From: Corynebacterium frankenforstense | Lineage (GTDB): Bacteria > Actinomycetota > Actinomycetes > Mycobacteriales > Mycobacteriaceae | Reading direction: 5' to 3' | DNA: 64,000 nt | Assembly (NCBI RefSeq): GCF_030211955.1 | Contig: NZ_JASODI010000002.1 | Coordinates: 124,001-188,000 of the forward strand | In this document: piece by piece, positions 1 through 9,700 of the stretch | Position numbering within the stretch: position 1 is the first letter of the stretch | Layout: every line of letters starts with the position of its first letter | The notes under the pieces: model-generated | The model's database searches: none | What the model was told of the DNA's origin: nothing | Seen by the model: the letters and a program-made list of their open reading frames with translations, nothing else | Program-made: the position numbers and the translations under genes

Positions 1-344
<344 letters not shown>

Positions 345-378
345 GCGAAGTTCACGGTCCGCAAGGACCCGGAAAATG

Positions 379-412
379 CGGCGCGGCGCGGGGAGAACCC
401 CGCGCCGCGCCG
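379..412 (+). terminator. GC-rich hairpin after gdhA
   Basis: A perfect 15-bp stem (379-393 with 398-412) closes on the tetraloop AGAA. There is no U-run after it, which is common for actinobacterial terminators. It lies between gdhA and the next start codon, so it probably ends gdhA transcription. Confidence 0.7.
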
Positions 413-426
413 GTACGCTTGGGGCC

Positions 427-1236
427 ATGTACCGCGTGTTTGAAGCTCTCGATGAACTGGTCCAGACCGTGGAGCAGGCCTACGGCGTGCCCATGACCTC
501 CAACTGCATGGTGCCGCGCAACGACGTGTTGGCGCTTCTCGACGACATGCGCAACGCGCTGCCCGTCGAGATCGACGACGCCCAGGACGTCCTCGACCGC
601 CGCGACGAACTGATCCGCGGCGCCGAGGAGCGCGCCCAGCAGATCGTCTCCGACGCCGAGCACGAGGCCAACGACATCGTCGGCTCCGCCCACGAGGAGA
701 GCGAGAACATGCTCGCCGACGCGCAGACCCGCTCGACCACCATGGTCTCGCGCGCCCAGGAGGAGGCCGAGCAGACTGTCACCCGCGCCCGCGAGGAGGC
801 CGAGGACACCGTCGCCCGCGCCCAGTCCGAATCGGACCGCCTGGTCAAGGAGGGCAACGCCTCCTACCAGCGCAGCGTCGACGAGGGCCTGGCCGAGCAG
901 AAGCGCCTGGTCTCCGAGTCCGAGGTCGCCCGCCGCGCCGAGGAGGAGGCCCACCGCGTGGTCGAGGCCGCCCACTCCGAGTCGCGCCAGCTGCGCCAGG
1001 AGTGCGACGAGTTCGTCGACGGCAAGCTCGCCGACTTCGAGGAGACCCTCTCCGGGGTCCTGCGCACCGTCTCCAGCGACCGCGCCGCCCTGCGCCGCGG
1101 CGCCGGGGCCTCCGGCGGCGCCCAGCGCGGCGACCGCGCGGCCGGGGCCGCGGGTGCCGCCGGCACGCGGGGCACAAGCCGCGGCGGCTACGACTATGAC
1201 GAACGTGGCTGGTCGCAGCCGCGTCGTGAGGGGTAG
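427..1236 (+). CDS. sepIVA: DivIVA-domain division protein, SepIVA-like
   Basis: A 269-residue protein. The N-terminus (MYRVFEALDELVQTVEQAYGV) resembles the DivIVA membrane-curvature domain. A long charged coiled coil of about 180 residues follows, rich in Ala, Glu and Arg heptads, and then a Gly/Arg/Ala-rich tail. In mycobacteria the DivIVA-like protein SepIVA lies directly before DUF177 and rnc, the same neighbourhood as here, and is needed for division and cell-wall polarity. I chose the ATG at 427 because the possible upstream start at 376 would put the initiator inside the preceding terminator stem. The symbol rests on synteny plus domain type; the partners of the corynebacterial protein are inferred. 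Confidence 0.75.
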   Translation: MYRVFEALDELVQTVEQAYGVPMTSNCMVPRNDVLALLDDMRNALPVEIDDAQDVLDRRDELIRGAEERAQQIVSDAEHEANDIVGSAHEESENMLADAQTRSTTMVSRAQEEAEQTVTRAREEAEDTVARAQSESDRLVKEGNASYQRSVDEGLAEQKRLVSESEVARRAEEEAHRVVEAAHSESRQLRQECDEFVDGKLADFEETLSGVLRTVSSDRAALRRGAGASGGAQRGDRAAGAAGAAGTRGTSRGGYDYDERGWSQPRREG

Positions 1237-1250
1237 GATCGTCGGCCGTT

Positions 1251-1781
1251 ATGGATTCCCCGTTCATCTTCGACGTCTCCGGTCTCGACGGAGGCCGTGA
1301 GCGTCAGACCCGCACCGCACCCGCCCCCGAGCGCATCGGCGTGGCGATGATCGCCGTGCCCGAGGGCGCCGAGGTCACCGTGGACGCCGACCTGACCGAC
1401 CTGGGCACCGGCGTGCAGGTGATCGCCGAGGTCACCGCGCCGCTCGACGGCCAGTGCTCCCGCTGCCTGCGCGAGCTGCACCGCGAGGGCGAGTTCCACG
1501 TCGAGCAGTTCTTCGCCTACGACGCCGACGTCTTCACCGAGTCCGGCGACGCGCCGGAGGACGGCGAGGACGACGAGGACGACCTCCCGCCGCTCGTCGT
1601 CGACGAGCGCGTCGACCTGACCCAGGCCGTCACCGACGAGATCGGCCTCAACCTGCCCTTCAGCCCCGTCTGCGAGGACGGCTGCGAGGGCTCGGACTCC
1701 GAGGTCCCCGCGCCCGATGGCGTCGCCGGCGAGTACCAGGGCACCGACCCGCGCTGGTCCGGGCTGGAGAAGTTCCTGTGA
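1251..1781 (+). CDS. DUF177 (YceD-like) protein
   Basis: A 176-residue acidic protein of the YceD/DUF177 family. It shows the family's conserved cysteine pair (CSRC, about residue 67) and the LPFSPVCEDGC segment after an Asp/Glu-rich middle. Bacterial DUF177 proteins usually sit before rpmF and are linked to 23S rRNA accumulation or ribosome assembly; here the neighbour is rnc, as in mycobacteria. The gene starts 14 bases after sepIVA and its stop codon overlaps the rnc start (GTGA), so translation is probably coupled to RNase III. No enzymatic activity can be read from the sequence. Confidence 0.85.
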   Translation: MDSPFIFDVSGLDGGRERQTRTAPAPERIGVAMIAVPEGAEVTVDADLTDLGTGVQVIAEVTAPLDGQCSRCLRELHREGEFHVEQFFAYDADVFTESGDAPEDGEDDEDDLPPLVVDERVDLTQAVTDEIGLNLPFSPVCEDGCEGSDSEVPAPDGVAGEYQGTDPRWSGLEKFL

Positions 1782-2554
1782 GCCGGCGCCGCAGCCAGCG
1801 GCCCACCGGCGTCGAGGCCCTCGAGGCCGCCTACGGCGCCGTCGACCACACCCCGCTGCTCGAGGCGCTGGGCGTCGAGGTCGACGACGAGCACCTGCGC
1901 CTGGCGCTGACCCACCGCTCCTTCGCCAACGAGAACGGCACGCTGCCGAACAATGAGCGCCTCGAGTTCCTCGGCGACGCCGTGCTCGGCCTGTCCGTGG
2001 CCGGCGAGCTCTACGAGCACTACCCCTCGCGCCCCGAGTCCGACATCTCCAAGATGCGGGCCTCGGTCGTCTCGCGCTACGGTTGCGCGGACATCGCCCG
2101 CGAGATCGACCTGGGCCGCCACATCCTGCTGGGCAAGGGGGAGCAGTCCACCGAGGGGCGCACCAAGGAGTCGATCCTGGCCGACACCACCGAGGCCGTC
2201 CTCGGGGCGGTCTACCGCCAGCACGGCTTCGAGACAGCCCGGAAGGTGGTGCTGCGCCTCTTCGGCGAGAAGATCGCCACCGCCACCGCCCAGGGCCACC
2301 ACCAGGACTGGAAGACCGCACTGCAGGAGCGGCTCGCCGAGCTCAAGCTCGAGATGCCCGTCTACGCCGCCGAGTCGACCGGCCCCGAGCACGACCTGAC
2401 CTTCACCGCCACCGCGAGCGTGCGCGACGTGGAGCTCGGCCGCGGCGTGGGCCACAACAAGAAGCTCGCGGAGCAGGAGGCGGCCCACCGGGCCTGGACG
2501 GCGCTGCGCGAGCGCGCCACCGTCCTGGCCCTGCGCATGGGCGAGGATGCCTGA
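1778..2554 (+). CDS. rnc: Ribonuclease III
   Basis: A 258-residue RNase III that cleaves double-stranded RNA in rRNA precursors and some mRNAs. The signature NERLEFLGDAVL lies at residues 59-70, with the acidic metal-binding residues E60 and D67; the second catalytic acidic patch is in DTTEAVLGAVY. The C-terminal third (DWKTALQERLAEL to AHRAWTAL) is the double-stranded RNA-binding domain. The GTG start at 1778 overlaps the DUF177 stop by four bases, and the open frame upstream of it is a shadow of DUF177. The 3' end overlaps mutM by eight bases, giving a tightly coupled DUF177-rnc-mutM operon. Confidence 0.96.
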   Translation: MSRRRSQRPTGVEALEAAYGAVDHTPLLEALGVEVDDEHLRLALTHRSFANENGTLPNNERLEFLGDAVLGLSVAGELYEHYPSRPESDISKMRASVVSRYGCADIAREIDLGRHILLGKGEQSTEGRTKESILADTTEAVLGAVYRQHGFETARKVVLRLFGEKIATATAQGHHQDWKTALQERLAELKLEMPVYAAESTGPEHDLTFTATASVRDVELGRGVGHNKKLAEQEAAHRAWTALRERATVLALRMGEDA

Positions 2555-3419
2555 GCTGCCCGAGGTCGAGGTCGTCCGGCGCGGCCTCGCCGGACACCTC
2601 ACCGGGCGCACGATTGACGACGTCGCGGTGCGCCACTCACGGGCGGTACGTCGCTGCGCCGAGCCATGCGACGTCGCCAATCGTCTGGACGGCGCGCGCG
2701 TGCGCGCCGTGGAACGCCGCGGCAAGTTCCTCTGGCTGGACCTCGACGGGGTGGCCGACGACTGCCTGCTGGTCCACCTCGGGATGAGCGGGCAGATGCT
2801 CATCAAGCCCGCCGGCACCGGCGCGGAGGACCCGAATCACACGCACCTGCGCATCCGGGCGCGCGTCGGGGGAGCGCAGGGGCGCGAGCTGTGGTTCGTC
2901 GACCAGCGCACCTTCGGCTACTGGTGGCCGTGCGCGCTCGCCCTCGGCAAGGCCGGGCGCGCGGTGCCCGAACCGGTCGCGCACATCGGAGCCGACCTGC
3001 TCGAGGACGCCTTCGACGCGCACGCCGTGGCCGCGCTGATGAAGACGAAGCGCACCGAGATCAAGCGCCTGCTGCTCAACCAGGAGATCTTGAGCGGCAT
3101 CGGCAACATCTACGCCGACGAGATGCTCTTCGCCGCCCGCATCCACCCGCGCCAGCGCGCCGACCGCGTCGCCCTGCCGAGGCTGGTCGAACTGCTCGAC
3201 GCCGGGCGCGCCGTCATGGAGCGCGCCCTCGAGCAGGGCGGCACCTCCTTCGACTCGCTCTACGTCAACGTCAACGGGCGCAGCGGCTACTTCTCCCGCT
3301 CGCTCAATGTCTACGGCAGGGCGGGGCGGCCCTGCCCGCGCTGCGGCACGCCGGTGATCCGCGAGACGTTCATGAACCGATCCAGTCACCTCTGCCCGAC
3401 CTGTCAGCGCAGGCACTGA
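2547..3419 (+). CDS. mutM: Formamidopyrimidine-DNA glycosylase
   Basis: A 290-residue bifunctional DNA glycosylase/AP lyase for oxidised purines such as 8-oxoguanine. The MPELPEVE N-terminus supplies the catalytic proline and glutamate after Met removal. The helix-two-turn-helix region contains LLNQEILSGIGNIYADEML. The C-terminal zinc finger is CPRCG...CPTC, with four cysteines and normal spacing. Length is typical of the family. The ATG overlaps the last codons of rnc by eight bases. Two copies of the dispersed RATTKNCGACGYC motif lie inside the 5' part of this gene, one per strand. Confidence 0.96.
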   Translation: MPELPEVEVVRRGLAGHLTGRTIDDVAVRHSRAVRRCAEPCDVANRLDGARVRAVERRGKFLWLDLDGVADDCLLVHLGMSGQMLIKPAGTGAEDPNHTHLRIRARVGGAQGRELWFVDQRTFGYWWPCALALGKAGRAVPEPVAHIGADLLEDAFDAHAVAALMKTKRTEIKRLLLNQEILSGIGNIYADEMLFAARIHPRQRADRVALPRLVELLDAGRAVMERALEQGGTSFDSLYVNVNGRSGYFSRSLNVYGRAGRPCPRCGTPVIRETFMNRSSHLCPTCQRRH

Positions 3420-3443
3420 CTCGGCGGATTACGATTCTGGTTC

Positions 3444-4955
3444 ATGGAATCTCTCGTCAACGCCGTACAGGCGTTCAACGACAAGTTCTGGTACCTGGTG
3501 ATGTTCCTGCTCATCGGGTCCGGACTTCTCTACTGCTGGCGCACCGTCGTCGTGCAGATCCGCTACGTGCCGGACATGCTCAAGGCCGTCACCGAGACCC
3601 CCTCGGAGATCTCCGAGGGCCAGAAGGGCATTTCCGCCTTCAAGGCCTTCACCATCTCCGCGGCCTCGCGCGTGGGCACCGGCAACGTCGCCGGCGTGGC
3701 CATCGCCGTGGCCACCGGCGGCCCCGGCGCGGTGTTCTGGATGTGGCTTCTGGCCATCGTCGGCGGCGCGACCTCGTTCATCGAGTCGACGCTGGCCCAG
3801 GTATTCAAGGAGCGCGACGCCGCCTCCTACCGCGGCGGCCCGGCCTACTACATGACCAAGGCGCTGCACTGGCGCCCGCTGGCCGTCGTCTTCGCCGTTG
3901 TCATCTGCGTCACCTACGGCTTCGTCTTCAACGCCGTGCAGTCCAACTCCATCACCGAGGCCATCGGCCAGTCCGCCGGCAACGACTCGATGGGGCTCAA
4001 GGTCGGCGTCGGCCTCGTGCTCGCCGCGGCCACCGGCGTCGTCATCTTCGGCGGCGTGCAGCGCATCGGCACCGTCACCCAGACGATCGTGCCGGTCATG
4101 GCCGTCGCCTACATCATCGTCGCCTTCATCGTCATCGGCCTGAACATCAGCGAGGTCCCCGGCATGATCGAGGACATCGTGCTCAGCGCCTTCGGCATCC
4201 GCGAGTTCGCCGGCGCCACCCTGGGCGCGGTGATCCAGCAGGGCATCCGCCGCGGCCTGTTCTCCAACGAGGCCGGCATGGGCTCGGTGCCCAATGCCGC
4301 GGCGACCGCGAGCGTCTCCCACCCGGTCAAGCAGGGCCTGATCCAGACCCTCGGCGTCTATTTCGACACCCTGGTCGTCTGCTCGGCCACCGCCTTCATC
4401 ATCCTGCTGGCCGCCCCGGACCTCAGCAGCGAGGAGGGCGGCATGCAGCTGACCCAGGCCGCGCTCTCCGACTCCGTCGGCGGCTGGGGCATCCACTTTT
4501 TGACCGTGCTGATCATCTTCCTGGCCTTCTCCTCGGTGGTGGGCAACTACTACTACGGCGAGTCCAACATCGGCTACATGGTCGGGCGCACCAACTCCAC
4601 GACCCTGCAGGTCTTCCGCGGGCTGGTCGTCCTCTGCGTCTTCGGCGGCGCCATCGGCTCCGTGCCGCTGGTCTGGTCGCTGGCCGACGTCTTCTCCGGC
4701 CTGATGGCCACCATCAACCTCGTCGCCCTCTTCCCGCTGGCCGGCGTGGCCGTGGCCCTGCTGCGCCACTACGCCGTGCAGCGCCGCGCCGGGCTCAACC
4801 CGGTCTTCCGCCGCGAGGACCTGCCGCGAGACACCCTCGGCTGGGAGGAGATGGGCACCTGGGACGGCTCCGACCCGATCACCGAACGCTCCGCCGAGTA
4901 CGAGTCGCTCGACTACGGCTGGGAGACGGCGCGCGGCACGGAGGCCGGTAAGTGA
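3444..4955 (+). CDS. Alanine/glycine:cation symporter, AGCS family
   Basis: A 503-residue polytopic membrane protein of the AGCS (AlsT/DagA) family, which imports alanine or glycine with Na+ or H+. Family hallmarks include ISAASRVGTGNVAGVA, the FIESTLAQVFKERD segment with GGPAYYM, and NEAGMGSVPNAAA. About ten hydrophobic segments are visible. The C-terminal 60 residues are hydrophilic. The stop overlaps the acylphosphatase start (GTGA), which suggests translational coupling, although no functional link between the two is known. Which amino acid is carried cannot be decided from sequence. Confidence 0.9.
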   Translation: MESLVNAVQAFNDKFWYLVMFLLIGSGLLYCWRTVVVQIRYVPDMLKAVTETPSEISEGQKGISAFKAFTISAASRVGTGNVAGVAIAVATGGPGAVFWMWLLAIVGGATSFIESTLAQVFKERDAASYRGGPAYYMTKALHWRPLAVVFAVVICVTYGFVFNAVQSNSITEAIGQSAGNDSMGLKVGVGLVLAAATGVVIFGGVQRIGTVTQTIVPVMAVAYIIVAFIVIGLNISEVPGMIEDIVLSAFGIREFAGATLGAVIQQGIRRGLFSNEAGMGSVPNAAATASVSHPVKQGLIQTLGVYFDTLVVCSATAFIILLAAPDLSSEEGGMQLTQAALSDSVGGWGIHFLTVLIIFLAFSSVVGNYYYGESNIGYMVGRTNSTTLQVFRGLVVLCVFGGAIGSVPLVWSLADVFSGLMATINLVALFPLAGVAVALLRHYAVQRRAGLNPVFRREDLPRDTLGWEEMGTWDGSDPITERSAEYESLDYGWETARGTEAGK

Positions 4956-5236
4956 GCGCGACGCGCCTGACCGCCTTCGTCCACGGCCACGTCCAGGGCG
5001 TGGGCTTCCGCTGGTGGACCCGCTCCCGGGGTCTGGAGCTCGGCCTGGCCGGCTCCGCGAGCAACCTCGTCGACGGGCGCGTCTGCATCGTCGCGGAGGG
5101 GGAGCGGGGCACCTGCGAGCGCCTGCTCGAGCTCCTGCGCGAGGAGCCGACGACGACCGGGCGCCCCGGTTCGGTCGAGCTCGTCGTCGAGCAGTGGGGC
5201 GAGCCGAAGGGCGTCGAGGGCTTCCGCGAGCGCTGA
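4952..5236 (+). CDS. acyP: Acylphosphatase
   Basis: A 94-residue single-domain acylphosphatase that hydrolyses carboxyl-phosphate bonds in the cytosol. The signature GHVQGVGFR lies at residues 12-20. R20 and N38 (in SASNL) correspond to the catalytic Arg and Asn of the family. It starts with GTG at 4952, overlapping the symporter stop by four bases. A small acylphosphatase near smc and mutM is also found in mycobacterial genomes, so the location fits. Confidence 0.93.
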   Translation: MSATRLTAFVHGHVQGVGFRWWTRSRGLELGLAGSASNLVDGRVCIVAEGERGTCERLLELLREEPTTTGRPGSVELVVEQWGEPKGVEGFRER

Positions 5237-5261
5237 CCGGCACCGCCGCCCGCCGCCCGGC

Positions 5262-5267
5262 TACCAT
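5262..5267 (+). promoter_or_regulatory. -10 element of the YibE/F gene
   Basis: TACCAT lies nine bases before the ATG at 5277. With no room for a normal leader or a clear Shine-Dalgarno sequence, this looks like a leaderless transcript, a common corynebacterial arrangement. No convincing -35 is visible. Confidence 0.45.
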
Positions 5268-5276
5268 CTGCTGACC

Positions 5277-6665
5277 ATGGGACGCCATCACCACCGCCCG
5301 ACGGCGAGCCGGACCGCCCGCGCCGCAGACGCGGACGTCGACAAGCACGCAGACACTCACGCCGACCCGCACGGGCACTCCCACCTGCACGGGCACTCCG
5401 GGCCGCCGGACGACCGCCCGCTGCGCGAGCGGCTCGACCCGCGCACCACGGCCTGGACGCCGTCGCGGGTGGTGCTGGCGATCGCGCTCTTCCTCGGGGC
5501 GGTGGCCACCGCCGTCGCGCTCGTGGTCCAGTGGCCCACCGGCGCGGCGCCCACTCCCGCCGGCGACTTCTCCGAGGCCTCCCCGCTGGGCGTGGAGACT
5601 CAGGAGGGCACCGTCGCCGAGGGGCTGACCGCCGCGTGCACCACCCAGGCCGTCGGTTCCGTCCTCGACGTCATCCCCGCCGGAGTCGACCAGGTGCCGG
5701 CCGGCCAGGAGGCCTGCCACCTCGTCGCCGTGGACATCCACTCCGGGCCGGACGAAGGCCGCCGCACGCTGCTGACCGACGCCGCCGCCAGCGGCGCAGA
5801 GGGCGCGGCGCACCTCGAGAGCGGCGACGAGATCCGCCTGGCCGTGCACACGGGTGCCGACGGCACGCGCACCTACGGCTTCCAGGACTTCCACCGCACC
5901 AGCGCCTTCTGGTTCTGGCTGCTGCTCGCGCTGGCCGGCATCGCCGTCGTCGGCGCCTGGCGCGGCGTGCGCGCCGTGATCGGCCTGGCCGTCACCCTCG
6001 GCGTGATCGGGGTCTTCCTGCTGCCCGCCCTCGCCCGCGGCGAGTCCCCGGTGCCCGCCGCGATCACCGCGTGCGCGGCCGTGCTCTACCTCGTGCTCTT
6101 CCTGGTCCACGGGGCGAACTGGAAGACCGCCTCCGCACTGGGCGGGACGCTGACGGCGATGCTGCTCGGCGTCGGCATCGCCCAGGCGGCCATCGGCACC
6201 AACCGGCTGCGCGGCCTCGGCGACGAGAACAACTTGCAGGTGCTGCTCTACCTGCCCGGCATCGAGATCACCGGGCTCTTGACGGCCGGGTTCATCCTGG
6301 GCACCCTCGGCGTGCTCAACGACATCACCGTCGCCCAGTCGGCCACCATCGCCGAGCTGCGCGAGCTCGACCCGGCGGCCTCGCGCTGGAAGCTGTTCAC
6401 CCGCGCGCTGCGGGTGGGCCGCGACCACCTGGCCAGCACCGTCTACACCCTCGTTCTCTCCTACGCCGGCGCCACGTTGCCGCTGCTGGTCCTCCTCGGG
6501 GTCTCCGGGCGCGGGCTGGCCGAGATCCTGACCTCCGACACGATGGCCACCGAGGTGATGCGCTCGGTGACCGGCTCGCTCGCGCTCGTCGCCGCGGTGC
6601 CGCTGACCACCCTGATCGCCGCCTGGACCGTCGGGGCACCCCGGCCCGCCCGCGCCGCCCGCTGA
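5277..6665 (+). CDS. YibE/F-family membrane protein with His-rich N-terminus
   Basis: A 462-residue protein with a YibE/F domain. The first 45 residues are very rich in histidine (HHH at residues 4-6, then HGHSHLHGHSG), followed by one membrane segment, a soluble region of about 110 residues and seven or so further hydrophobic segments. The conserved part contains LPGIEITGLLTAGFILGTLGVLNDITVAQSAT-type sequence and ends in a short basic tail. The family's role is unsettled, though some members are proposed transporters. The histidine cluster could bind a divalent metal; that is inference. A -10-like hexamer lies nine bases upstream, so the ATG may be the mRNA 5' end. Confidence 0.8.
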   Translation: MGRHHHRPTASRTARAADADVDKHADTHADPHGHSHLHGHSGPPDDRPLRERLDPRTTAWTPSRVVLAIALFLGAVATAVALVVQWPTGAAPTPAGDFSEASPLGVETQEGTVAEGLTAACTTQAVGSVLDVIPAGVDQVPAGQEACHLVAVDIHSGPDEGRRTLLTDAAASGAEGAAHLESGDEIRLAVHTGADGTRTYGFQDFHRTSAFWFWLLLALAGIAVVGAWRGVRAVIGLAVTLGVIGVFLLPALARGESPVPAAITACAAVLYLVLFLVHGANWKTASALGGTLTAMLLGVGIAQAAIGTNRLRGLGDENNLQVLLYLPGIEITGLLTAGFILGTLGVLNDITVAQSATIAELRELDPAASRWKLFTRALRVGRDHLASTVYTLVLSYAGATLPLLVLLGVSGRGLAEILTSDTMATEVMRSVTGSLALVAAVPLTTLIAAWTVGAPRPARAAR

Positions 6666-6692
6666 GCCTGCGGTGGGCGCCTGGCCGGCTGC

Positions 6693-6698
6693 TATCCT
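6693..6698 (+). promoter_or_regulatory. -10 element of smc
   Basis: TATCCT lies nine bases before the smc ATG at 6708, which again suggests a leaderless or near-leaderless mRNA. It marks smc as the start of its own transcription unit. Confidence 0.45.
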
Positions 6699-6707
6699 GG
6701 GAACACC

Positions 6708-9700
6708 ATGCACCTGAAATCGCTGACCCTGAAGGGCTTCAAGTCCTTCGCGTCGGCGACCACGCTGAAGCTGGAGCCGGGCATCTGCGCGGTGGTCGGC
6801 CCCAACGGCTCGGGCAAGTCCAACGTGGTCGACGCCCTGGCCTGGGTGATGGGGGAGCAGGGCGCGAAGACACTTCGCGGGTCCTCCATGCAGGACGTCA
6901 TCTTCGCCGGCGCCGGCGACCGCGGGCCGCTGGGCCGCGCCGAGGTCACCCTGACCATCGACAACCACGACGGCCGGCTGCCCATCGAGTACTCCGAGGT
7001 CTCGGTGACCCGCCGCATGTTCCGCGACGGCGCCAGTGAGTACGAGATCAACGGCTCGCGCGCCCGCCTGATGGACGTGCGCGAGCTGCTCAGCGACACC
7101 GGCATCGGCCGCGAGATGCACATCATCGTCGGCCAGGGCAAGCTCGCCGAGATCCTCGACTCGCGCCCCGAGGAGCGCCGCGCCTACATCGAGGAGGCCG
7201 CCGGCGTGCTCAAGCACCGGCGCCGCAAGGAGAAGGCCCAGCGCAAGCTCGAGAACATGCAGGGCAACCTGGACCGCCTGCGCGACCTGACCGACGAGCT
7301 CTCCCGCCAGCTCGGCCCTCTGGCCCGCCAGGCCGAGGCAGCCAAGCGCGCCGCGACCGTCCAGGCCACCGTCCGCGAGGCCCGTCTGGCACTCGCCGGC
7401 CACGAGATCACCCGCGTGCGCGCGGCCCTGGAGACCGCCGAGGCCGCCCACGAGCGCGCGCGCCTGGCCGCCGCCGAATCCGAGGAGCAGCTGGCCGAGG
7501 CCGCCGCCGCCCGCGAGACCGCGGAGGCCGCCGTCGCCGAGGCGGAGCCGGCCGCCGAGGCCGCCCAGCAGCTCTGGTTCCGCCTGTCCACTCTGGCCGA
7601 GCGCGTCTCGGCGACCCTGCGCGTGGCCGAGGAGCGCGCCCGCGCCGGCGGCGGCGAGGACTACCACGGCGAGGACCCCGAGGAGATCCTCGCCCGCGCC
7701 GAGGCCGCCGACCAGAAGAGCAGGGCGGCCGAGGCCGAGGCCGCCACCGCGGAGGCCCGCCTGGAGGCCGTGCGCGAGGAGCTCGACGCCGCCGAGGAAG
7801 CCTACCGCGACGCCGAGGAGGAGCACCTGGCCCAGGTGCGCGCCGTGGCCGACCGCCGCGAGGGCGTGGTGCGCCTGCTGGCCGCCGAGGAGTCCCTGGC
7901 CGCCCGCGTCGGGGAGCTCGACGCCGAGATCACCCGCGCCGAGGAGCGCGAGGCCGCCGCCAAGGAACGCGCAGGGGCCTCCGCCGCCGAGCTCGCGACC
8001 GCAGACGCCGCCGTCGCCGAGGCCGGCGGGGCCCGCGAGCCGCTCAAGGCCGCCGCCGAGAACGCCGCCGCCGAGCGCGAGGCCGCCGAGAAGCGCCTCG
8101 AGCAGCTGCGCGAGACCCAGCGCGAACGCTCCGGCGCCGTCTACGCGCTGCGCTCGCGCATCGAGACCCTCCGCGACTCCGAGACCGGCGCCGACGCCGC
8201 CGACAGCCTCGACGGATTTTCGCCCCTGGCCGGCCTGATCACGCCCGAGCCCGGCACCGAGACCGCCGTGGCCGCCGCCCTGGGCGACCACGCCGAGGCC
8301 CTGGCCGGACACGTCGGCGAGGAGACGTACTCGTCGTTTGCCGGCGGCGCCCTGGCGCGCACCACACTCATCGACACCGACCGCGCGGGCGGGACCTGGC
8401 GCATGGACGCCGACCTGCCCACGGAGGCCACCTGGCTGCTCGACCACATTGAGCTGGCAGAGGGCGCCCGGGCCGCGGTGACCCGCCTGCTTGCCGACGT
8501 CGTGCTGGTCGCCGACGCGCGCGCCGCGCGCGGCGTCGTCGACTCCGACCCGCGCCTGCGCGCGGTCACCCCCGACGGCGAGCTCTTCGGCGAGGGCTGG
8601 GCCCGGCTGGGCCGCGAGCGGCCCGGCACCGTCGAGGTCGCCGGCCAGATCGCCCGGGCCGAAGAGGAACTCGCCGCCGCCGAGGCCAGCCTCGAGGAGC
8701 TGGCGGGCACGCTCGAGGGCGCGCGCCAGGCCGCCGAGGAGGCCGGCGTGGAGGCCGCCGCCGCGACCGCCGAGCTGCGCGACCACGACGCCGCCGCCCG
8801 CTCGGCGGCCCGCGAGGCGGAGAACCTGAAGAAGCGCGCCGCCGCCGACGCCCGGGCCGCCGAGACCGCCCGCGGTCAGGTCGAGACCGCGCGCACCCGC
8901 CGCGACGAGGCCCGCAAGGAGCTCGAGGCGACCCGCGACCGCCTGGCGCGCGCCGAGGACGACGAAGCCCCCGAGGAGCCGTCGACCGCCGCGCGCGACG
9001 AGGCGGCGACCGTGCTTGAGCAGGTCCGCGCCATGGAGGTCGAGGCCCGCCTCGCGCTGCGCTCCGCCCAGGACCGCGCCGGCCAGGTCGCCGGGCGCGG
9101 CGACCAGCTGCGCCGCCAGGCCGAGGCCGAGAAGTCCGCCCGCACCCGCCACGAGCGCGCCGTCGCCGCGAGCCGGGCCCGCCGCGAGCTGGCCGCCGCC
9201 GTCGCCGAGTCCGCGGGTGAACTGGCCGAACGCGTCGCCGCCGCCACCGGCCGGGCGGCGGAGGCCCGCGAGGCCGCCGCCGAGCGGCGCACCCTGGCCC
9301 AGGCGCACCAGAACGAGGCGCGTCGGGCCGAGCAGTCCGCCCGCAGCGAGCGCGACCGGCGCTCCCAGGCCGCCCACGAGGCCGAGATCAAGCTCAGCCA
9401 GGCCCAGGTGCGCGCCGATGAGACCGAGCACACCACCGTCGAGCGCCTCGGCGTGCCGGTGGCCGACCTGCTCGCCGAGCACACCCCGGGCGAGGACTTC
9501 GACGTAGCCGCTGAGCGCAAGCGCCTCAAGCAGGCCGAGAAGGACCTCGGTGCCCTGGGCAAGGTCAACCCGCTGGCGCTGGAGGAGTACAAGGCCCTCG
9601 AGGAGCGCCACAGCTACCTGGCCACCCAGCTGGCGGACGTCGAGGAGGCCCGCGACGACCTGCGCGGGGTCATCGAGGACGTCGACGCGCGCATCCTGCA

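Noticed and set aside
376..426. sepIVA start at 376
   Set aside because: The extra 17 codons cross the gdhA terminator stem and encode Arg-rich sequence unlike a DivIVA N-terminus.
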